Notes under the pieces: generated by a model | Told to the model about the DNA's origin: nothing | What the model saw: the letters and a program-made list of their open reading frames with translations, nothing else | Databases searched by the model: none | Program-made: the position numbers and the translations under genes | Assembly (NCBI GenBank): GCA_930367215.1 | Contig: OV884056.1 | Span: 234,289,127 to 234,353,126, forward strand | Length of the DNA stretch: 64,000 bases | Reading direction: 5' to 3' | Source of the DNA: Pollenia angustigena | Lineage: Eukaryota; Arthropoda; Insecta; Diptera; Polleniidae | Part shown: positions 1 through 11,751 of the stretch, in pieces | How the letters are laid out: every line of letters starts with the position of its first letter | Position numbering within the stretch: position 1 is the first letter of the stretch

Positions 1-496
1 TTAAGATCATAAATTGAAATAAAGATTCAATGATGTTTTCAAAAAGATATAAGAACCAAAAGTCTGTGAAGAAATAGCATAGTTATAAATACTGTCCCAG
101 ATAAATAATGTGCCCATTTTTACTTGACCAAGAAATTACGGCACACACCTTCAAGGTTTTTAAATTGATTTCTGCAATATAACTTTGTTAATCAAAAGAC
201 ACCACGTTGTGAGATATGGAAAAAGGGGGGTTTTTTTTGAGACGTTTACTTGTCCTCATCAGGTGATGTCAAAAAAGAAAAAAAAATTTGGTGTGTTTTT
301 CAAATCAAGTTCAATAACACAGCTACAAGGACTTTATTCTGAACGCTTGGTTAAGGGCCAAGTTGAATATTTCATTAAACTGAATACGAAATGTAGTGCG
401 ATGTATTCATATTTCAATGAAAGTTTACTGAATTGTAATCTGTTATTTCAAATATTTCAAAAGAAAAAAAAAAACGAAACTTACCTTTTTATGCAC
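1..496. other. AT-rich DNA, no gene seen
   Basis: Short open frames here run through homopolymer tracts and have no recognisable motif. I see nothing functional. Confidence 0.5.
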
Positions 497-499
497 TAA

Positions 500-622
500 G
501 GGCCAATTTCACCAACTGTATTTAAATATCAATTCATATTTAAATATAGATTTTCATAAAATTTTGTTTTTGTTTTTACATGAAAAAAATTTATATTTAA
601 AAACAATTGGTGAAATAGGCAC
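500..622. mobile_element. Small MITE with TAA target duplication
   Basis: The ends are inverted copies of GGCCAATTTCACCAA, and TAA stands at 497-499 and 623-625 (the duplication may extend to CACTAA). A 3-bp TWA duplication is the habit of PIF/Harbinger transposons. The interior is short, AT-rich and non-coding. A second member of the family is at 28643-28719. Confidence 0.65.
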
Positions 623-625
623 TAA

Positions 626-1044
626 GAGGCAAAAATTACCCAACACCTTTTAATGTTAAACACTCAGTTTCATTCAAATATCTGCATAATAAAAGTAAAA
701 ATGAATAGGATCTGGCAATAAAAGCTTTTGAGGATTGAAATTTGACTTAGAATACACATTCGAATAATATGAAAATTTATAAAAGTAAAAATGTTTAATT
801 AAAAAAAGAAAAATTTACAGCTTCATTACTTACTGTACTAAACTTCATCAAATTCTTTGCAAAATTGGGAGCTGCACTTTGCGCAAACATGGACATGCCG
901 GCCAACAAGCCGGACGAACGGACGGACATCGTCTCAGAAAGTGTTTCTAAGTTGATACTTTAAAGTGGGTCTAGGAACAATATTTTAAGTTTTACCAAAC
1001 ACCAGCACAAATGCACAATACCCTCTCCAATATTGCGGTGTCGG
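626..1044. repeat. Degraded fly interspersed repeat fragment
   Basis: The GACGGACGGACAT-type motif near 915-930 followed by ATACCCTCTCC near 1018 matches the right-hand part of the repeats at 13105-13330 and 27900-28076. The rest is unremarkable AT-rich DNA. Confidence 0.4.
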
Positions 1045-1284
1045 TATAATTACACTGTGCTCGAAACTGACACTTTTTTAGACAAGCTGGGCACTTGGCG
1101 CTTTAACATTATTCGGTTACGCTGAATCCAGTGGCGCCCGCCGTTTTTTACGTTGGCTCTGCTTTTCAAGATATACCGATATTTCGAAAATGGACGATGT
1201 TGCACAACATATATGTTCGCGTAACTCAAAAACGCTTTAGCTTTTTAAAAAAAAATTGTTTTTCATCTCAATCCTTTAATTCTA

Positions 1285-1515
1285 ACATGCCTACCCCCTA
1301 TCACCATTCCTTAAGGGGGCTCCCATACAAAATGTACAATGCAGACTAGAAAACTATTGAAGCAAAAGTCCCATAAATGCCCAGGAGTCGCCCCCAGTGG
1401 GATATAATGTATGACCGACTTCAATTACATACTCGCCCCTTATCACCACTTCTTAGGGGGTTTCCTATACAAATATTGCGTTTTATGAAAATCTTAAATT
1501 AATTGAAATTTTTCG
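1285..1515. repeat. Tandem-type repeat, CCCCTTATCACCAC family
   Basis: Two diverged units share CTTATCACCAYTYCTTARGG, a CCCATACAAA-type segment and an intervening GGAGTCGCCCC part. The same units recur at 52735-53235. It lies in the centre of the interrupted foldback. Non-coding. Confidence 0.55.
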
Positions 1516-1902
1516 ACTTTTGTGAATCAAATCAAAAGTTGCTTAAAGATTTTAATCATTTTTGTTTGCAGCTTCGTTTTTAATATGTCTGCAAAAAATT
1601 AGAAACTTAGGCTGCAATTTACATTTTTTTTTTTCTTCGTTATTTATTTATTGAATCTTCATATATTAAATATGAACTAACAATAATTAATCAAATCTTA
1701 ACCTAGTACGGTATTTTATGTCCTGCCAGCGCCAGACAAAAATGTTATTCATCACGGGATCTGTTCAGTTAGATAGGTGTTTATCGCTCATCTAATTGGA
1801 TAAGTGCTGCAGTGTCTCGTTTTCTTAAGCGAATGTGGCAGCTATCATTTAAAATATTTCGTGCTAGTGGGTTCGGGTGCAATTCGAGCCTTTTTAAGTA
1901 TT

Positions 1903-2525
1903 TTACTGCATATTTCGTATCACAGTTTTAACTAATGGAACATTGAGATATTGTGAGTTTTTAACATACCAAGGGGCAGCTGTGATTATTCGAAGTAGCT
2001 TATTTTGGCGCCTTTGAATTTGTTCGATATTAGAGGCCGTGGCAGTGCCCCATAACTGAATACCATAGCACCAGATTGGCTTTAAGATGGAGTTGTAAAG
2101 AAGAATTTTGCAGTCTAGACCAATAAGCCAATGAATTTGGATGGCTTTTAGTTTCATTTGAGTTAATTTTGCCTCTATGTATGGCTTTTTCACGTTAAAC
2201 GTCGATCTAGATGAATACCGAGGTATTTTACATGCGAATTTTGAGGTATTATTTAATTATTGATTTTAATAGGGGGGCATGATTCCCGACGCAAGGTGAA
2301 TGTTATATATACGCATTTTTGCTCATTGACCTTTATCCTCCATTGCTTTAATGATCCTGTAACTATAGAGATGCTTCTTGACCTGGTTCGTGCACGCTTA
2401 GAAAAGCTGTATCATCAGCAAATGTTGAAGTTTGGGTGAAGTTGTTTGTTGGCATATCCGAGGTATATATTTAGTATAAAAGTGGGACCAGGATGGTTCC
2501 CTGAGGGACTCCAGCGTCAATTTGC
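1903..2525 (-). pseudogene. Jockey RT, palm motifs and C-terminal part, broken
   Basis: Reading the minus strand from 2525, the frame gives IDAGVPQGTIL, a stop a few codons later, then TFADDTAF, which holds the catalytic FADD box (codons near 2410-2421). The open stretch 2193-1903 encodes LYNSILKPIWCYGIQLWG, IEQIQRRQNKLLRII and APWYV, hallmarks of the Jockey clade C-terminal domain. Stops and frame changes between the pieces show decay. The enzyme would have copied LINE RNA at a nicked target site; this copy cannot. Confidence 0.88.
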
Positions 2526-2631
2526 TGAGGAGAGCTTAAATAATCACCTTTCGACCGACTAAGTTGCTTTCTAACAGCTTGTGTGTGTTTACTGGTAAGT
2601 TTAGCTTCAATTTATGTAATAAGCCTTCATG

Positions 2632-3447
2632 CTAGACTTTATCAAAAGCTTGAGAAACATCGATGAAGAGAGCGGAACAATATTTTCTTTTTTCAAAGGC
2701 TTTTCTTATTGCGTTTACTATACGATGGGTTTGCTCAATTGTGCTGTGTTCTCTTCTAAAGCCGAATTGTTGGTTTGGAATACATCTATTTTCATTTAAA
2801 ATTGGGGTTAATTTTGACGCTAACAGCTTCTCAAACAGCTTTGATATATTAGAAAGTAAGCTTATAGGCCTATATGACTCAACTTTTGTGTGCTCCTTTC
2901 CTGGTTTAGGTGTCATGGTGACTAAGGAAACCTTCCACTTTTGAGGATAGTATTCAAGGAGTAAAATAGCATTAAAAATTAAAAGAATAATTTTCTTTGC
3001 TATGCTGGGTAGCTCCAAAAGCATTTTGTTGCTGATCTTATCAAAACCAGGAGCCTTCTTGGGGTTTAAATCACAAATAGCCTTTTCGATTTCTCTTATC
3101 TCAAATCTTAGCGGAACAGCTGTTCTAGCAGCAACAGGTGGTAACTCGACCGCAATATCTTGAGGTATATTTGGGGTAAATACGTTTTTTAAATGATTGA
3201 CAAACAGATTTCCTTTTTCAACATCATTTCTTGCCCAACTTCCATTCAAGTTTCTTAATGGTGGTTTAGAGACAACTGGCCTTTTGAGATTTCTAGCTGC
3301 ACGCCATAATGAGTAGTCTGATTGTGGGGTTGAATCAAGTTCCTCAAAATATTTTTCCAGAGAAGTCGTTTTCTGAGCCTGCAATAACTTTCTTAGTCTT
3401 CTTGTACACTCTTTTAGTAAGTTCTTAAGTTGAGGGGATCTGTGCAA
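2632..3447 (-). pseudogene. Jockey RT, N-terminal part (open 271 codons)
   Basis: The translation carries the ordered RT landmarks KKAPGFDKISNKML, WKVSLVTMTPKPGK, YRPISLLSNISKLFEKLL, NQQFGFRREHSTIEQ and finally LFIDVSQAFDKV, where the D of the FIDVSQAFD box is the first catalytic aspartate. The frame is lost just after that box. The first ATG is simply the first in the open frame and not a real start, because the native protein extends upstream through 3512-3724. The long open stretch suggests a fairly recent copy. Confidence 0.9.
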
Positions 3448-3511
3448 TTGCCACTCTCTTCAAGCCCTCCTTTTTTCAGACAAAAGATGCTCGACATTTT
3501 TGGAATATATT

Positions 3512-3724
3512 TTAATAGTTTTTGTTTTTTTTGGGGGCAATATTAGAATGTTGAACATCTAGTTTCAGAAAACTGTCAATAGAGCGATCCACATAGTCCG
3601 GTGTACTGAGCGGAATATTTTCTGTGCAATGGGTACTGCGATATTTTTTATATTTTAACCAATTAATTTGGGTAGCTGTCGTCGCTAAGTAACCAGTCGG
3701 ATTTACAATTCTACTGGGGTTCAT
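3512..3724 (-). pseudogene. Jockey ORF2 endonuclease-RT linker fragment
   Basis: The frame contains TATQINWLKYKKYRS followed by LSTPDYVDRSIDSFLKL, which matches the segment after the endonuclease domain in Jockey-like ORF2 proteins. It is separated from the RT part by a frame break. The element appears to end here at its 5' side, so this is close to the truncation point. Confidence 0.7.
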
Positions 3725-3954
3725 TATAGTAACAATTGTTAAATTTGATTTTGATAAAAAAAATTATAAAAACAACATTAAAACAACGTTAGAAAAAAAA
3801 TTACCATTCTTAAAGGAAATTTAATTGCGGGATTTCGCTTTTTTTTGTAATTTTAATAAACTGAACTGTTTTTGAGTTACGCGAATATGTGTTGTGCAAC
3901 CTCCTCCATTTTCGAAATAACGTAAAATCTCGAAAACAAGAGCTAACCTAAACA

Positions 3955-6262
3955 AGTAAGAGTGCTACATTCGGCTGTGCCGAATCTTATATACCCTTCA
4001 CCATTTTGCGAGCAGAATACAGAGCAACTAGACAAAAACAAAATAATTTTTACATATACATACATATTTACAATACTAAAAACTTCATTATAATTAAAAT
4101 TTGTTTGAATCGTTTTTTGAAAAACCAAGATTCTAACGAAATTACAAACTTTTATGTACCCTTTTCTACCTGAGGTGAAGGGTATAAAAAGAGTAATTTT
4201 TGGGATTTCAGTATTTTGATAATAACTCCGCCATTTTTTAACCGGTTTGACAGATTTATATACCCCGTGTTTAAGAAGAAATTTGCCAGTTAGTTGGGTT
4301 ATAAATCTTGAACTCGGGAAGATTTATGGTTCCCGAAAGTGGGTATTTAAAAAAAAATTATTATTTTGGTCATAACTTTATCGTATCTGAACTGAATTTT
4401 CCGAATTTTTCAGAAAATATTTTAAACTAAAGATTTCCGATCTTTTTTTTTATACAATTTTTGATATTTTTTGTACGGAAGGTATCACGCCCAGTTCTCT
4501 AATCCCGCCCACATTTTGTCGGATGCTGTGTATTGACAACCTTACTGTGTGTACCTAATTTGGAAACTTTGGCTCTTGCCGTTCTCCAGATATACAGAAA
4601 AAAGAAAAAAAAAAAATACAACAAGAAATTTTTGGAAAAAATTAGAGGTTGTTCTGATTTTTTGCTCATATGTCAGCCATTTATGGACCGATCTGGCTGA
4701 ATTTCAATAGCAAGAAATGGTGGACTATATGTGACACAAATGTAAAACAACCTTGTCGCTATCATGTCTGGAGTCACCGGAAAACACATATCAAACGAAA
4801 GACGGACGGACGACCAGACGGACATGGTACAATCAACTTCAATCAACTCATAAGAACCCAGAATATATATACCATAGATGTGGGTAGTGCACTCATTTTG
4901 CAGTTTCAACTCACAGTTAGTGAAAGTGCAAAATTATTGCAATCATTTTTTTGATGTTGAATGAAAATCTGCAGCCTCACTAAGCATGAGTGATAGTGAT
5001 GTTAAAAAATTTTGCACTCCAAAAAAAATTAGTTTGATTTAAAAAAAAGCAATCATCAGCTTATTGCAACTTTTTTGTTCTTTACTCATTTGAGTGCAAC
5101 TAAAAATTTTGCATTCAATTTCAAGTTTAAATTGACTTGAGTTTATTTTTGTGCACTAATTTAAAACTCAAGACTAAACTTCATAAAAAAACAAAGAAAT
5201 AAACAGTAATTCAAAAACAATAGAGGACAATAAAATAAAAATATTAAAAATTGTTTGCTTTAAGCATAACAAGCATTTCAAAATTATTATCACTTAATTT
5301 TTTTCTTCGAGGAGCGTCTATCATAAGCGCTTTACTGGAGCAGAGGACGGCAAAGGCGTTTATATTTGAAAAACATTTGCGTAACTTTTTTCAAGTCATC
5401 GTCAATATTATGAACATATGATGGACAAAATTTGAGTTTGATAGTGAAAGGGGGAAGACAAAAGGAAAGTTTTTTATTTCTTCTGCAAACATTTCTTTGA
5501 GTTTGTTATTGAAAGGAAGAAAAAACAAGGTATAGAACATACTTAAATACCGCGAAACAATGTGTCCTTGCATGGAAACAAATACAGTTTCAAATTGAAT
5601 TGAGTAAAGTTTCTGCAAAAAATATGTGATTGTAGGGACGACAAAATTTTTTTCACCTTTTTTTCGATATCAACTTAAAACCTTAGATTAGTGGAATTTG
5701 TTGTTGTTAAATTTTTTCATCCGAATAAAATAATTATACATATAATTTTTTGATTATTATCATATAGGGGGGTTTTTTTTTTTTTTGTTGTTTGAAGTTT
5801 TCACTCAAAATTATAATGAAAGTAGCTATACTAAGTAGTAAACATTTGTATTTTTCGAATTTGTCTTCAAAAATTTCATTACCACTAATTTTTGAAAGAT
5901 TAGTGAGAGTATGTTTATATGCAGCTTTTTTTGATTGCAAGTTCAAATTTGCACTATTTGAATTGATTGCATACTTTTTGCACTCAATCTGCGTTTAGTG
6001 ATAGTGAAAAAATTTGCAATATCACTAATTTTTTTAGTGGTAGTTAAATAAATAGCAATCATCACTAAAGCTAATAAAAAAGAGTGCAAACTAATATTTT
6101 TGCAGTTTTATTTAGTGATAGTGCACTGCTGATTTAAATCAATATTTAGTGCACTCCCCCAACTATGATATATACTTTATAGGGTCTTAGATCAATATTT
6201 GTAGAAATTACAAACGGAGTGACAAACTTTTATATACCCTTTTCCACCTGAGGTGAAGGGTA
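3955..6262. repeat. TATACCC-type fly interspersed repeat, nested
   Basis: It begins with the self-complementary ATTCGGCTGTGCCGAAT followed by CTTATATACCC and ends CACCTGAGGTGAAGGGTATA. An internal copy of that end at 4150-4190 suggests two tandem units. It contains the GACGGACGGAC motif near 4803. It interrupts the right arm of the foldback and is itself interrupted by the hAT-like element at 4873-6167. Related copies lie at 13105-13330, 17960-20480 and 25563-28076. Non-coding; class not assigned. Confidence 0.7.
4873..6167. mobile_element. hAT-like element with 8-bp TSD
   Basis: ATATATAC stands on both sides (4865-4872 and 6168-6175). The ends are inverted, CATAGATGTGGGTAGTGCAC against CATAGTTGGGGGAGTGCAC. 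Removing it restores a continuous host repeat (CCCAGAATATATATAC then TTTATAGGGTCTTAG), as in the copy at 13240. Inside, TTTGCACTC and AGTGATAGTG motifs recur in both orientations. No transposase frame is visible, so it was mobilised in trans. Confidence 0.8.
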
Positions 6263-6349
6263 TAAAAACGGTTAGCACCACTAGATTCTGCGTACCCAAA
6301 TTATGTTAAAACGTCATATGCCCGGCTTGTCTATTTTTCAACTAGCATA

Positions 6350-7655
6350 GTGTTATAAGTTCTTTATTATAGATTTTGGTAGGCGTATTAACTTTTTTGA
6401 GCACATTTCTTTGTTTTTTTTTTTAGCTGTTTTTCCAAAATTTTAACTAATTTTGGCTAATTAAAACTTTCCCTCGCTATAAATATCAGCACGAGGACAG
6501 ACACCTGTGGAAATGCCTGTTCTTGTATTAAGAGACAGATTGCATCGAGTCTTTCAATTCTATATACATCCCTCGTATAATCGACCTTTCTTTTTCTTAT
6601 TATTGTTTCTACTGCATTCACTTACTACTACTGCCGTTATTTTTATATTTCTTATTTATTTGCTTTCTCAATATGCGGCACACAAAAGTAGTAATTCAAT
6701 TTAGACATAGAAATTTCCAGAGAATATCAAGAAAAACCAACATTCATTATGGAAACACAATTGAAAAGCAAGGAAAACCTACAAAAATATAAACTTCAAA
6801 TTTGTAGCATGCATAATGTAACATGTGGCAACTATATACATATAATACTCCTGGCAGGGAGTTACAATTACCTTTTTTTAAGGAAATACATAATTTTATT
6901 AAAGAAAATACAACAAAACTAAAAAACCAACAATTCAAAAAAAAAAAATTAAAAGAACAGCCAGCCAACAATCTAAACAATTCAAAAGGCACCCAAACGG
7001 TCTGTTTTAATAAAATTGAAACATAAACTAATGTTGCCTCCAGTTATCCAGTTACGTTCGAGTTGTGTATGTGTGTGTGTGGGTTTTTGAACATAAATTT
7101 AATACAGAGACTTTAGGATCCCAGGTATAAAGTATAGTAGTTGTTCACTTTTGGTAAATGTGTGGTTGTGTTGTAGTTGTGCACAATTTAAAAATCTATT
7201 TACATTTTACTGCTACAATGTTGTTTACGAAGAATGGATGTTTGTTTGTTTGTGTGTTTGCTGGCAGTTTGTCGAACATATTTTCCTAAACACCTTTATG
7301 GCATATACATACACACATGCATACACATTCATATGTAGCACATACTTGGTTGCATTTCTCTCCGATTTTACATACAACAGTTTGTTTGGCTGTTGCCTGG
7401 TTGACTGCCTGGACTTTTAGATAAACTATAGTTTACTGCGTATACAACTAAACAAACACTACAACATATGAATTATGTTTATCCTTATTTCCGGTGCCCG
7501 TAGATAGTGACTCTACTGGATGAAAACAGTTATTAATTTATGGGATGTTGTGTCGAGGGGCCAATTTGAAGAAGGACATTTTTTAATTTTTTTTAAAAAG
7601 GTGTTTAATAGAAAATAAAATGTTGCAAATTAATATTAAAAAAAAATATATATAT
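6350..7655. other. AT-rich intergenic or intronic DNA
   Basis: No gene or clear repeat seen. There is a (TG)n-like stretch near 7065-7080 and CATACA-rich sequence near 7305-7340, ordinary for fly non-coding DNA. Confidence 0.5.
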
Positions 7656-7658
7656 AAT

Positions 7659-8183
7659 CAGTATTGTGGTTATTTTGTTGAACTATTTATGGTTTTTAAT
7701 CCAAATTTTTAGTATTTTTATAATTAGGCTTAAGTTCATCAAATTTAATTTTCATTAAATTATTTTTATGAAGAAAGGAGTTTTACAACACGAAAATTAG
7801 TTAAAATTGTTATTGATAATTTTTCATTCTTGACGTGGCTGGGGCTCGAACCCCGGCCGGCAGGTTACCATGACATGTTTCGATCGCAACCACTCGATCT
7901 CCTCAGATGGATTTGCCGTCTTACACTCGCAGCCATCGACGACTGCTGACGTCAATAGTCAAACATCAATCCTTAAACCAAATTGTATTTTAACCTTTGG
8001 TAGATCGAAATTTGCTTTTCTGAATAATTATCCATTTTTAATTGATTTTACGTGTTTTTTCCTTACTTCTGCTTGCTCGTACTTTTGTCAAGAATTCTTC
8101 TTGAAGTCGAAAGTACATTTTTTGTGAAAATTTAATTTGATGAACTTAAGCCTGATTATAAAAATACTTAAAATTTGGATTAA
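7659..8183. mobile_element. TIR element with tRNA-like core
   Basis: The left end CAGTATTGTGGTTATTTTG leads into arms with AATCCAAATTTTTAGTAT and GGCTTAAGTTCATCAAATTT, whose inverted copies close the element near 8125-8183. The right outer tip is missing. The core has the tRNA-like segment 7838-7905. The nearby open frame at 7870-8127 has no recognisable motif. Other copies: 21380-22286, the left end at 28950-29095, and a decayed copy at 48625-48800. Confidence 0.75.
7838..7905 (-). ncRNA. tRNA-like segment with A- and B-box-like motifs
   Basis: On the minus strand GGGGTTCGAGCCCC forms a T-arm/B-box type hairpin, preceded about 35 nt upstream by ATCGAGTGGTTGCGATCG, which resembles a D-arm/A-box. 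The acceptor stem and a clear anticodon arm are not evident, so this is a tRNA-derived or tRNA-mimicking module and not a tRNA gene. Confidence 0.5.
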
Positions 8184-8875
8184 TAAATATATATATATAG
8201 AATCCTGTTTCCTCAATGTCAGTCACAAAATTATAAAATAAACTAATTTTGCGAAAGTTAAGTTATGTTAACAGTTCTTGTGCCATGTCTCTTTCTAGAG
8301 AGATATTAAAAATATGACCACCCTCCCAACAGGAAATTGTAATCAATAGGAATCGAGAATGTTAAACATATCTTGATTAATAAATATTTGATTCCAGAAC
8401 TCATTGTTCTTAACACAGAATATGTCCTAGGATTGAAATAAATTATTTTAATGTATACTGCAAATGAATTGAATAATTGTAAAAACGAATAATTATCACG
8501 AACAGAAGAAAAAGGCTGTAGGAAAAATCGCCCGAAGAAAAATGGTCCAAAAAAATAAATGAAAAATTGCCCAAAAAAATTCCATGTAAAATTGGGCCTG
8601 CATTCATATGAAAAGTGACCCAAAATTTTTGGGCTATTTTTCGTTATTATTGGGAGATTTTTCGTTTTTTAAATTTGGTGATTTTTCATAATGAAAAATA
8701 TTATATGAAAAATAGCCCATTTTTTCGGGCCATTCTTACATACTATTTGTCTAAATCATTCATTATTACTATGCGTCGAATTCCTAAATGTAATTTATAA
8801 AAATAACGGGACATATTGAAAAAGGTGGCATGTCATAACGTCCAGTGTCATAGAGTTCGTGGACAAACTCGAAAG

Positions 8876-9300
8876 CATAGCCGGCCTTTGGCCGGGGGCA
8901 AGGATTTTCTCCTCTAAGGTATAACAAAAACCGGCTTCGCTAACTAAAGCTTCTCTGCATAGCCGGCCTTTGGCCGGGCTTAAGGATTTTCTCCTCTATG
9001 GTATAACAAATACTGACTTCGCTAACTAAAGCTTATCTGCGAAGTCGGCCATCGTTCGGAAACAAGGCAGATTTAAGTAGCTTTACTTAGCGAAACCGGT
9101 ACTTGTTATACCATAAAAGAAAAAATCCTTGCGCCCGCCCAAAGGCCGTCTGCGCAGAGAAGCTTTAGTTAGCGAATCCGGTCTTTGTTATACCATAGCG
9201 TAGAAAATCCTTGCGACCGGCCGAAGGCCGGCTATGTCGAGACGCTTTAGTAAGCGATGCCGGTATTTGTTACACCACAGGGGAGAAAATCTTTGCGCCC
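8876..9300. repeat. GC-rich ~83-bp minisatellite, inverted array
   Basis: Units read CATAGCCGGCCTTTGGCCGG, a GCAAGGATTTTCTCCTCT part, GGTATAACAAA and GGCTTCGCTAACTAAAGC. About two units run forward (8876-9060) and nearly three run backward (9070-9300), making a large palindrome. The CCGGCC/GGCCGG core is itself a hairpin. GC content is far above the surroundings. Other copies: 19300-19370, 23955-24045 and 36930-37205. Confidence 0.8.
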
Positions 9301-9331
9301 AAAAGTGTTTTCGTTATATGTTTAATATATG

Positions 9332-9480
9332 CACCCAGAGAAAAAACAACAAAACCATTTTTAAAAAAATGTTGACCATATTATGTTTAATTTAACCAAA
9401 TTATTGTCACCGACAACTATATTATGGTAAAATAAGTTTCGTTGGTTGTGACCATAATAAAACATGTTTTTCTCTACGTG
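9332..9480. mobile_element. Short MITE, CACNNAGAAAAA type
   Basis: CACCCAGAGAAAAA on the left and TTTTTCTCTACGTG on the right are inverted, with TATG on both sides. The inside is AT-rich and partly palindromic (GACCATATTATG and CATAATATGGTC-like words). Confidence 0.5.
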
Positions 9481-10083
9481 TATGTAGATCTTTTTTTGTA
9501 TTTAACATCTTTAGTAATTATGGACCTTATGACATTTTTAAAAATGGCATAATGTCAATTTGCAAAGTGTCTTAATGCCCACGGACGTTATGACATTTTC
9601 AAAAGTGCCACAGTGTCCATGGACATTACGACACTGGACTTTATGACATGCCACCTTGCAGAAAGCTATATTCTGTTTTGAGTAATTGATTGTTACTATG
9701 CAGTGATTATTTAATATTTAACTATTGAACAGTGCACAAAGTTTGGCGGAGGGCTCAAATAAGTATTACTGTCCATACTGCCGAGCAGCTGTTGAAGATA
9801 AAAATGCAATTTTTTACATAAAACTTACATTTGTATGTTACTAAATTTATATGAATAATAAACACTTTTTTGCAAATTGGTTAATTTTAAAATTTTTTTT
9901 TTTTTTTTTGGGAAAAATTCGTTTTTTTTTTTGGGTCATTTTTCATTTTTATTTTGGGCCTTTTTTCGTTTCTTTTGAGCAAAATTTCATATTTAACTTT
10001 TTGGGTAATTTTTCATGTTCTTTTGGGCGATTTTTCATTTTTTTTATTGGGCCATTTTTCTTTGGGCGATTTTTCCTACAGCC

Positions 10084-11139
10084 GAAGAAAAAACACGAAT
10101 AATTGTTACGAGTTCTGTATGATCAAAGCATAATTTTTGTGCCAAAAAAAAATTACATTTTCGATTCCAATGGTTGCAGCAATTTTGCGGCTTGGATCTG
10201 TATTGCAAATTTTTCTTTATCGGCTCTACTTTTCGAGACATAACGTTATGTCATAAATTAAGGCACTTTCACTACATATATTTGAATACCTTGAAAAACG
10301 TTCACCATAATCAGTTAAAAAAATCCGAAACAAGCAACAATATTATCTTTGGCTTTCATTGTTTTGAAATTTTCCCAGAAGTTTCAGAAAATCGTTAAAG
10401 TTTTGAAAAAATAACAATTAAAAAAAAATAATTTTTTGTTTTCTTTAAAAATTAATAAAAATGTGACAAAAATCACAGTTCGGATCTAAAAACATTTAGT
10501 TACAACATAAATACATATTTCAAATGAAATGAGCTTTATTTTTTGGCAATCGGTGAACAACTTTTGATTTTGTTTACATTTTACTGAGAAAACTGAATTG
10601 GAAACAATCGCGATTTCCATAGAAAATCCCATTTCTTAATGTGTATGTTGGATCAAAATTTAAATTGAATTAAATTATCAATTGAGTAAATTGTAAACAA
10701 AATCAACGTAAGTTTTTTGCACTTTTTAAATTTTATGTAGTAAAATATTTTCCATTCCCGCCAGAGGCTGGTCCATTTCACTACAACGGGCTGAAGGTGT
10801 ACGCTACTATTGCTCGGGTTATTAAGTTAGAATTTGATTTGTAATTGTTTTTGTAACTCTTTTTAATTAAATTAAATAATATTTTCAACCATTTTACCAT
10901 TTTTTTTTTCGAAACTTCACAAATCCGCAGCTAATCGACCTGTTGTTTTGCATTTTGTTGTGCAATATATCAGTTAGTGTCTTAATAACGTATTCGAATA
11001 ATAAGAAGAACTACTTACACAAATGTTCTATTCTCCAGCAAAATTAAAGTGAGAAAATCGAAGGGAAAAGTGAACAAATTACGAGAGACAAAACTATTTA
11101 CGATAAGGGGGTTTTTTGTTATTACTGTTTAATCTATCA
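10084..11139. other. AT-rich DNA, no gene seen
   Basis: Nothing recognisable apart from diverged AT-rich repeats. Confidence 0.45.
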
Positions 11140-11364
11140 GCCATGTCACAGAGTACGATTCCGTTCGGAAACGGAATTCATTCCATATTTTGGTGCTTCA
11201 GAAAATTACGAAAAAATGTTTCGGAATGAAACCATTTTTGTTTTCATAAACGGTATGGGAGTTGTCTGTATCTGAAAGGCCATAAAACTATCAAAATACA
11301 CTTTCCATCAACAAACAAATATGTTTTCTTCAATTCCGAACGGAATTGTACTCTGTGACATGGC
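11140..11364. mobile_element. MITE with 30-bp TIRs
   Basis: GCCATGTCACAGAGTACGAT at the left and its inverse (GTACTCTGTGACATGGC) at the right extend through TTCCGTTCGGAA on both sides. TA dinucleotides stand just outside. No coding capacity. Confidence 0.7.
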
Positions 11365-11389
11365 CCTATATTTATTTTTCCTGAACAAT

Positions 11390-11720
11390 AATTACACTGT
11401 GCTAGATGAAAAAATAGACAAAACGGGCACAAGGCGTTTTATCATAATTCGGATACGCTGAATCCAGTGGTGTTAGCCGTTTTTATTAAGTTAACTCTTG
11501 TTTTCGAGATACACCGTTATTTCGAAAATGGAGGAGGTTTTACAGCATATTTTCGCGTAACTCAAAAACGCTTTAGCTTTCCGCAATATCCTTAAATAAA
11601 GGTTAAACTTTTTTCTAATATGCGCAGTCGTTTTAGAAATATATTTTTTTTGCATTTGTTCAAATTTTTTATAAATACTTAAAAAACAAACATTAAGAAA
11701 ATAAAAAAAATAATTTATTT

Positions 11721-11751
<31 letters not shown>

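Larger units (their letters stand above)
1624..3725 (-). mobile_element. 5'-truncated Jockey-type non-LTR retrotransposon
   Basis: On the minus strand this region encodes, in order, the linker between endonuclease and reverse transcriptase (3724-3512), the fingers and first palm part (3447-2632), the GVPQG and FADD motifs (about 2520-2405) and the C-terminal part (2193-1903). It ends in a run of about 11 A (T on the plus strand near 1624-1634), as expected for target-primed reverse transcription. Gag and most of the endonuclease are absent, the usual 5' truncation. Frame breaks separate the parts, so it is dead. It lies inside the foldback at 1046-6350 and therefore landed after it. Confidence 0.9.
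1046..6350. mobile_element. Palindromic foldback element, interrupted copy
   Basis: The left arm (about 1046-1250) starts ACACTGTGCTCGAAACTGAC and runs through AACTCAAAAACGCTTTAGC. Its inverted partner appears in two pieces, 3860-3953 and 6263-6350. The split is explained by an insertion at 3955-6262, and a LINE fragment sits in the centre at 1624-3725. The copy at 11390-12012 shows the same arms uninterrupted and acts as the reference. No transposase is visible. Superfamily is unassigned and the TSD is unclear. Confidence 0.75.
8824..9655. mobile_element. TIR element, GGTGGCATGTCATAACG family
   Basis: Left end GGTGGCATGTCATAACGTCC, right end its inverse (ATGACATGCCACC). The flanks TTGAAAAA and TTGCAGAA are a weak 8-bp match. 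It lies inside foldback A and contains the minisatellite at 8876-9300 and a short MITE at 9332-9480. A relative is at 18972-19482. Confidence 0.7.
8514..10083. mobile_element. Foldback family element A
   Basis: The ends are inverted copies of GGCTGTAGGAAAAATCGCCC, flanked by GAAGAAAAA at 8505-8513 and 10084-10092. The arms are made of iterated GAAAAATCGCCC-like words. Another TIR element (8824-9655) sits in the middle. Members B, C and D lie at 23460-24476, 36571-37399 and 37705-38070. Non-coding. Confidence 0.7.

Noticed and set aside
7870..8127. An 85-codon open frame
   Set aside because: It lies wholly inside the tRNA-like TIR element and is not kept in the other copies.
10084..10398. Small frames rich in phenylalanine next to element A
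   Set aside because: They follow T-rich repeat arms and have no domain or conservation evidence.
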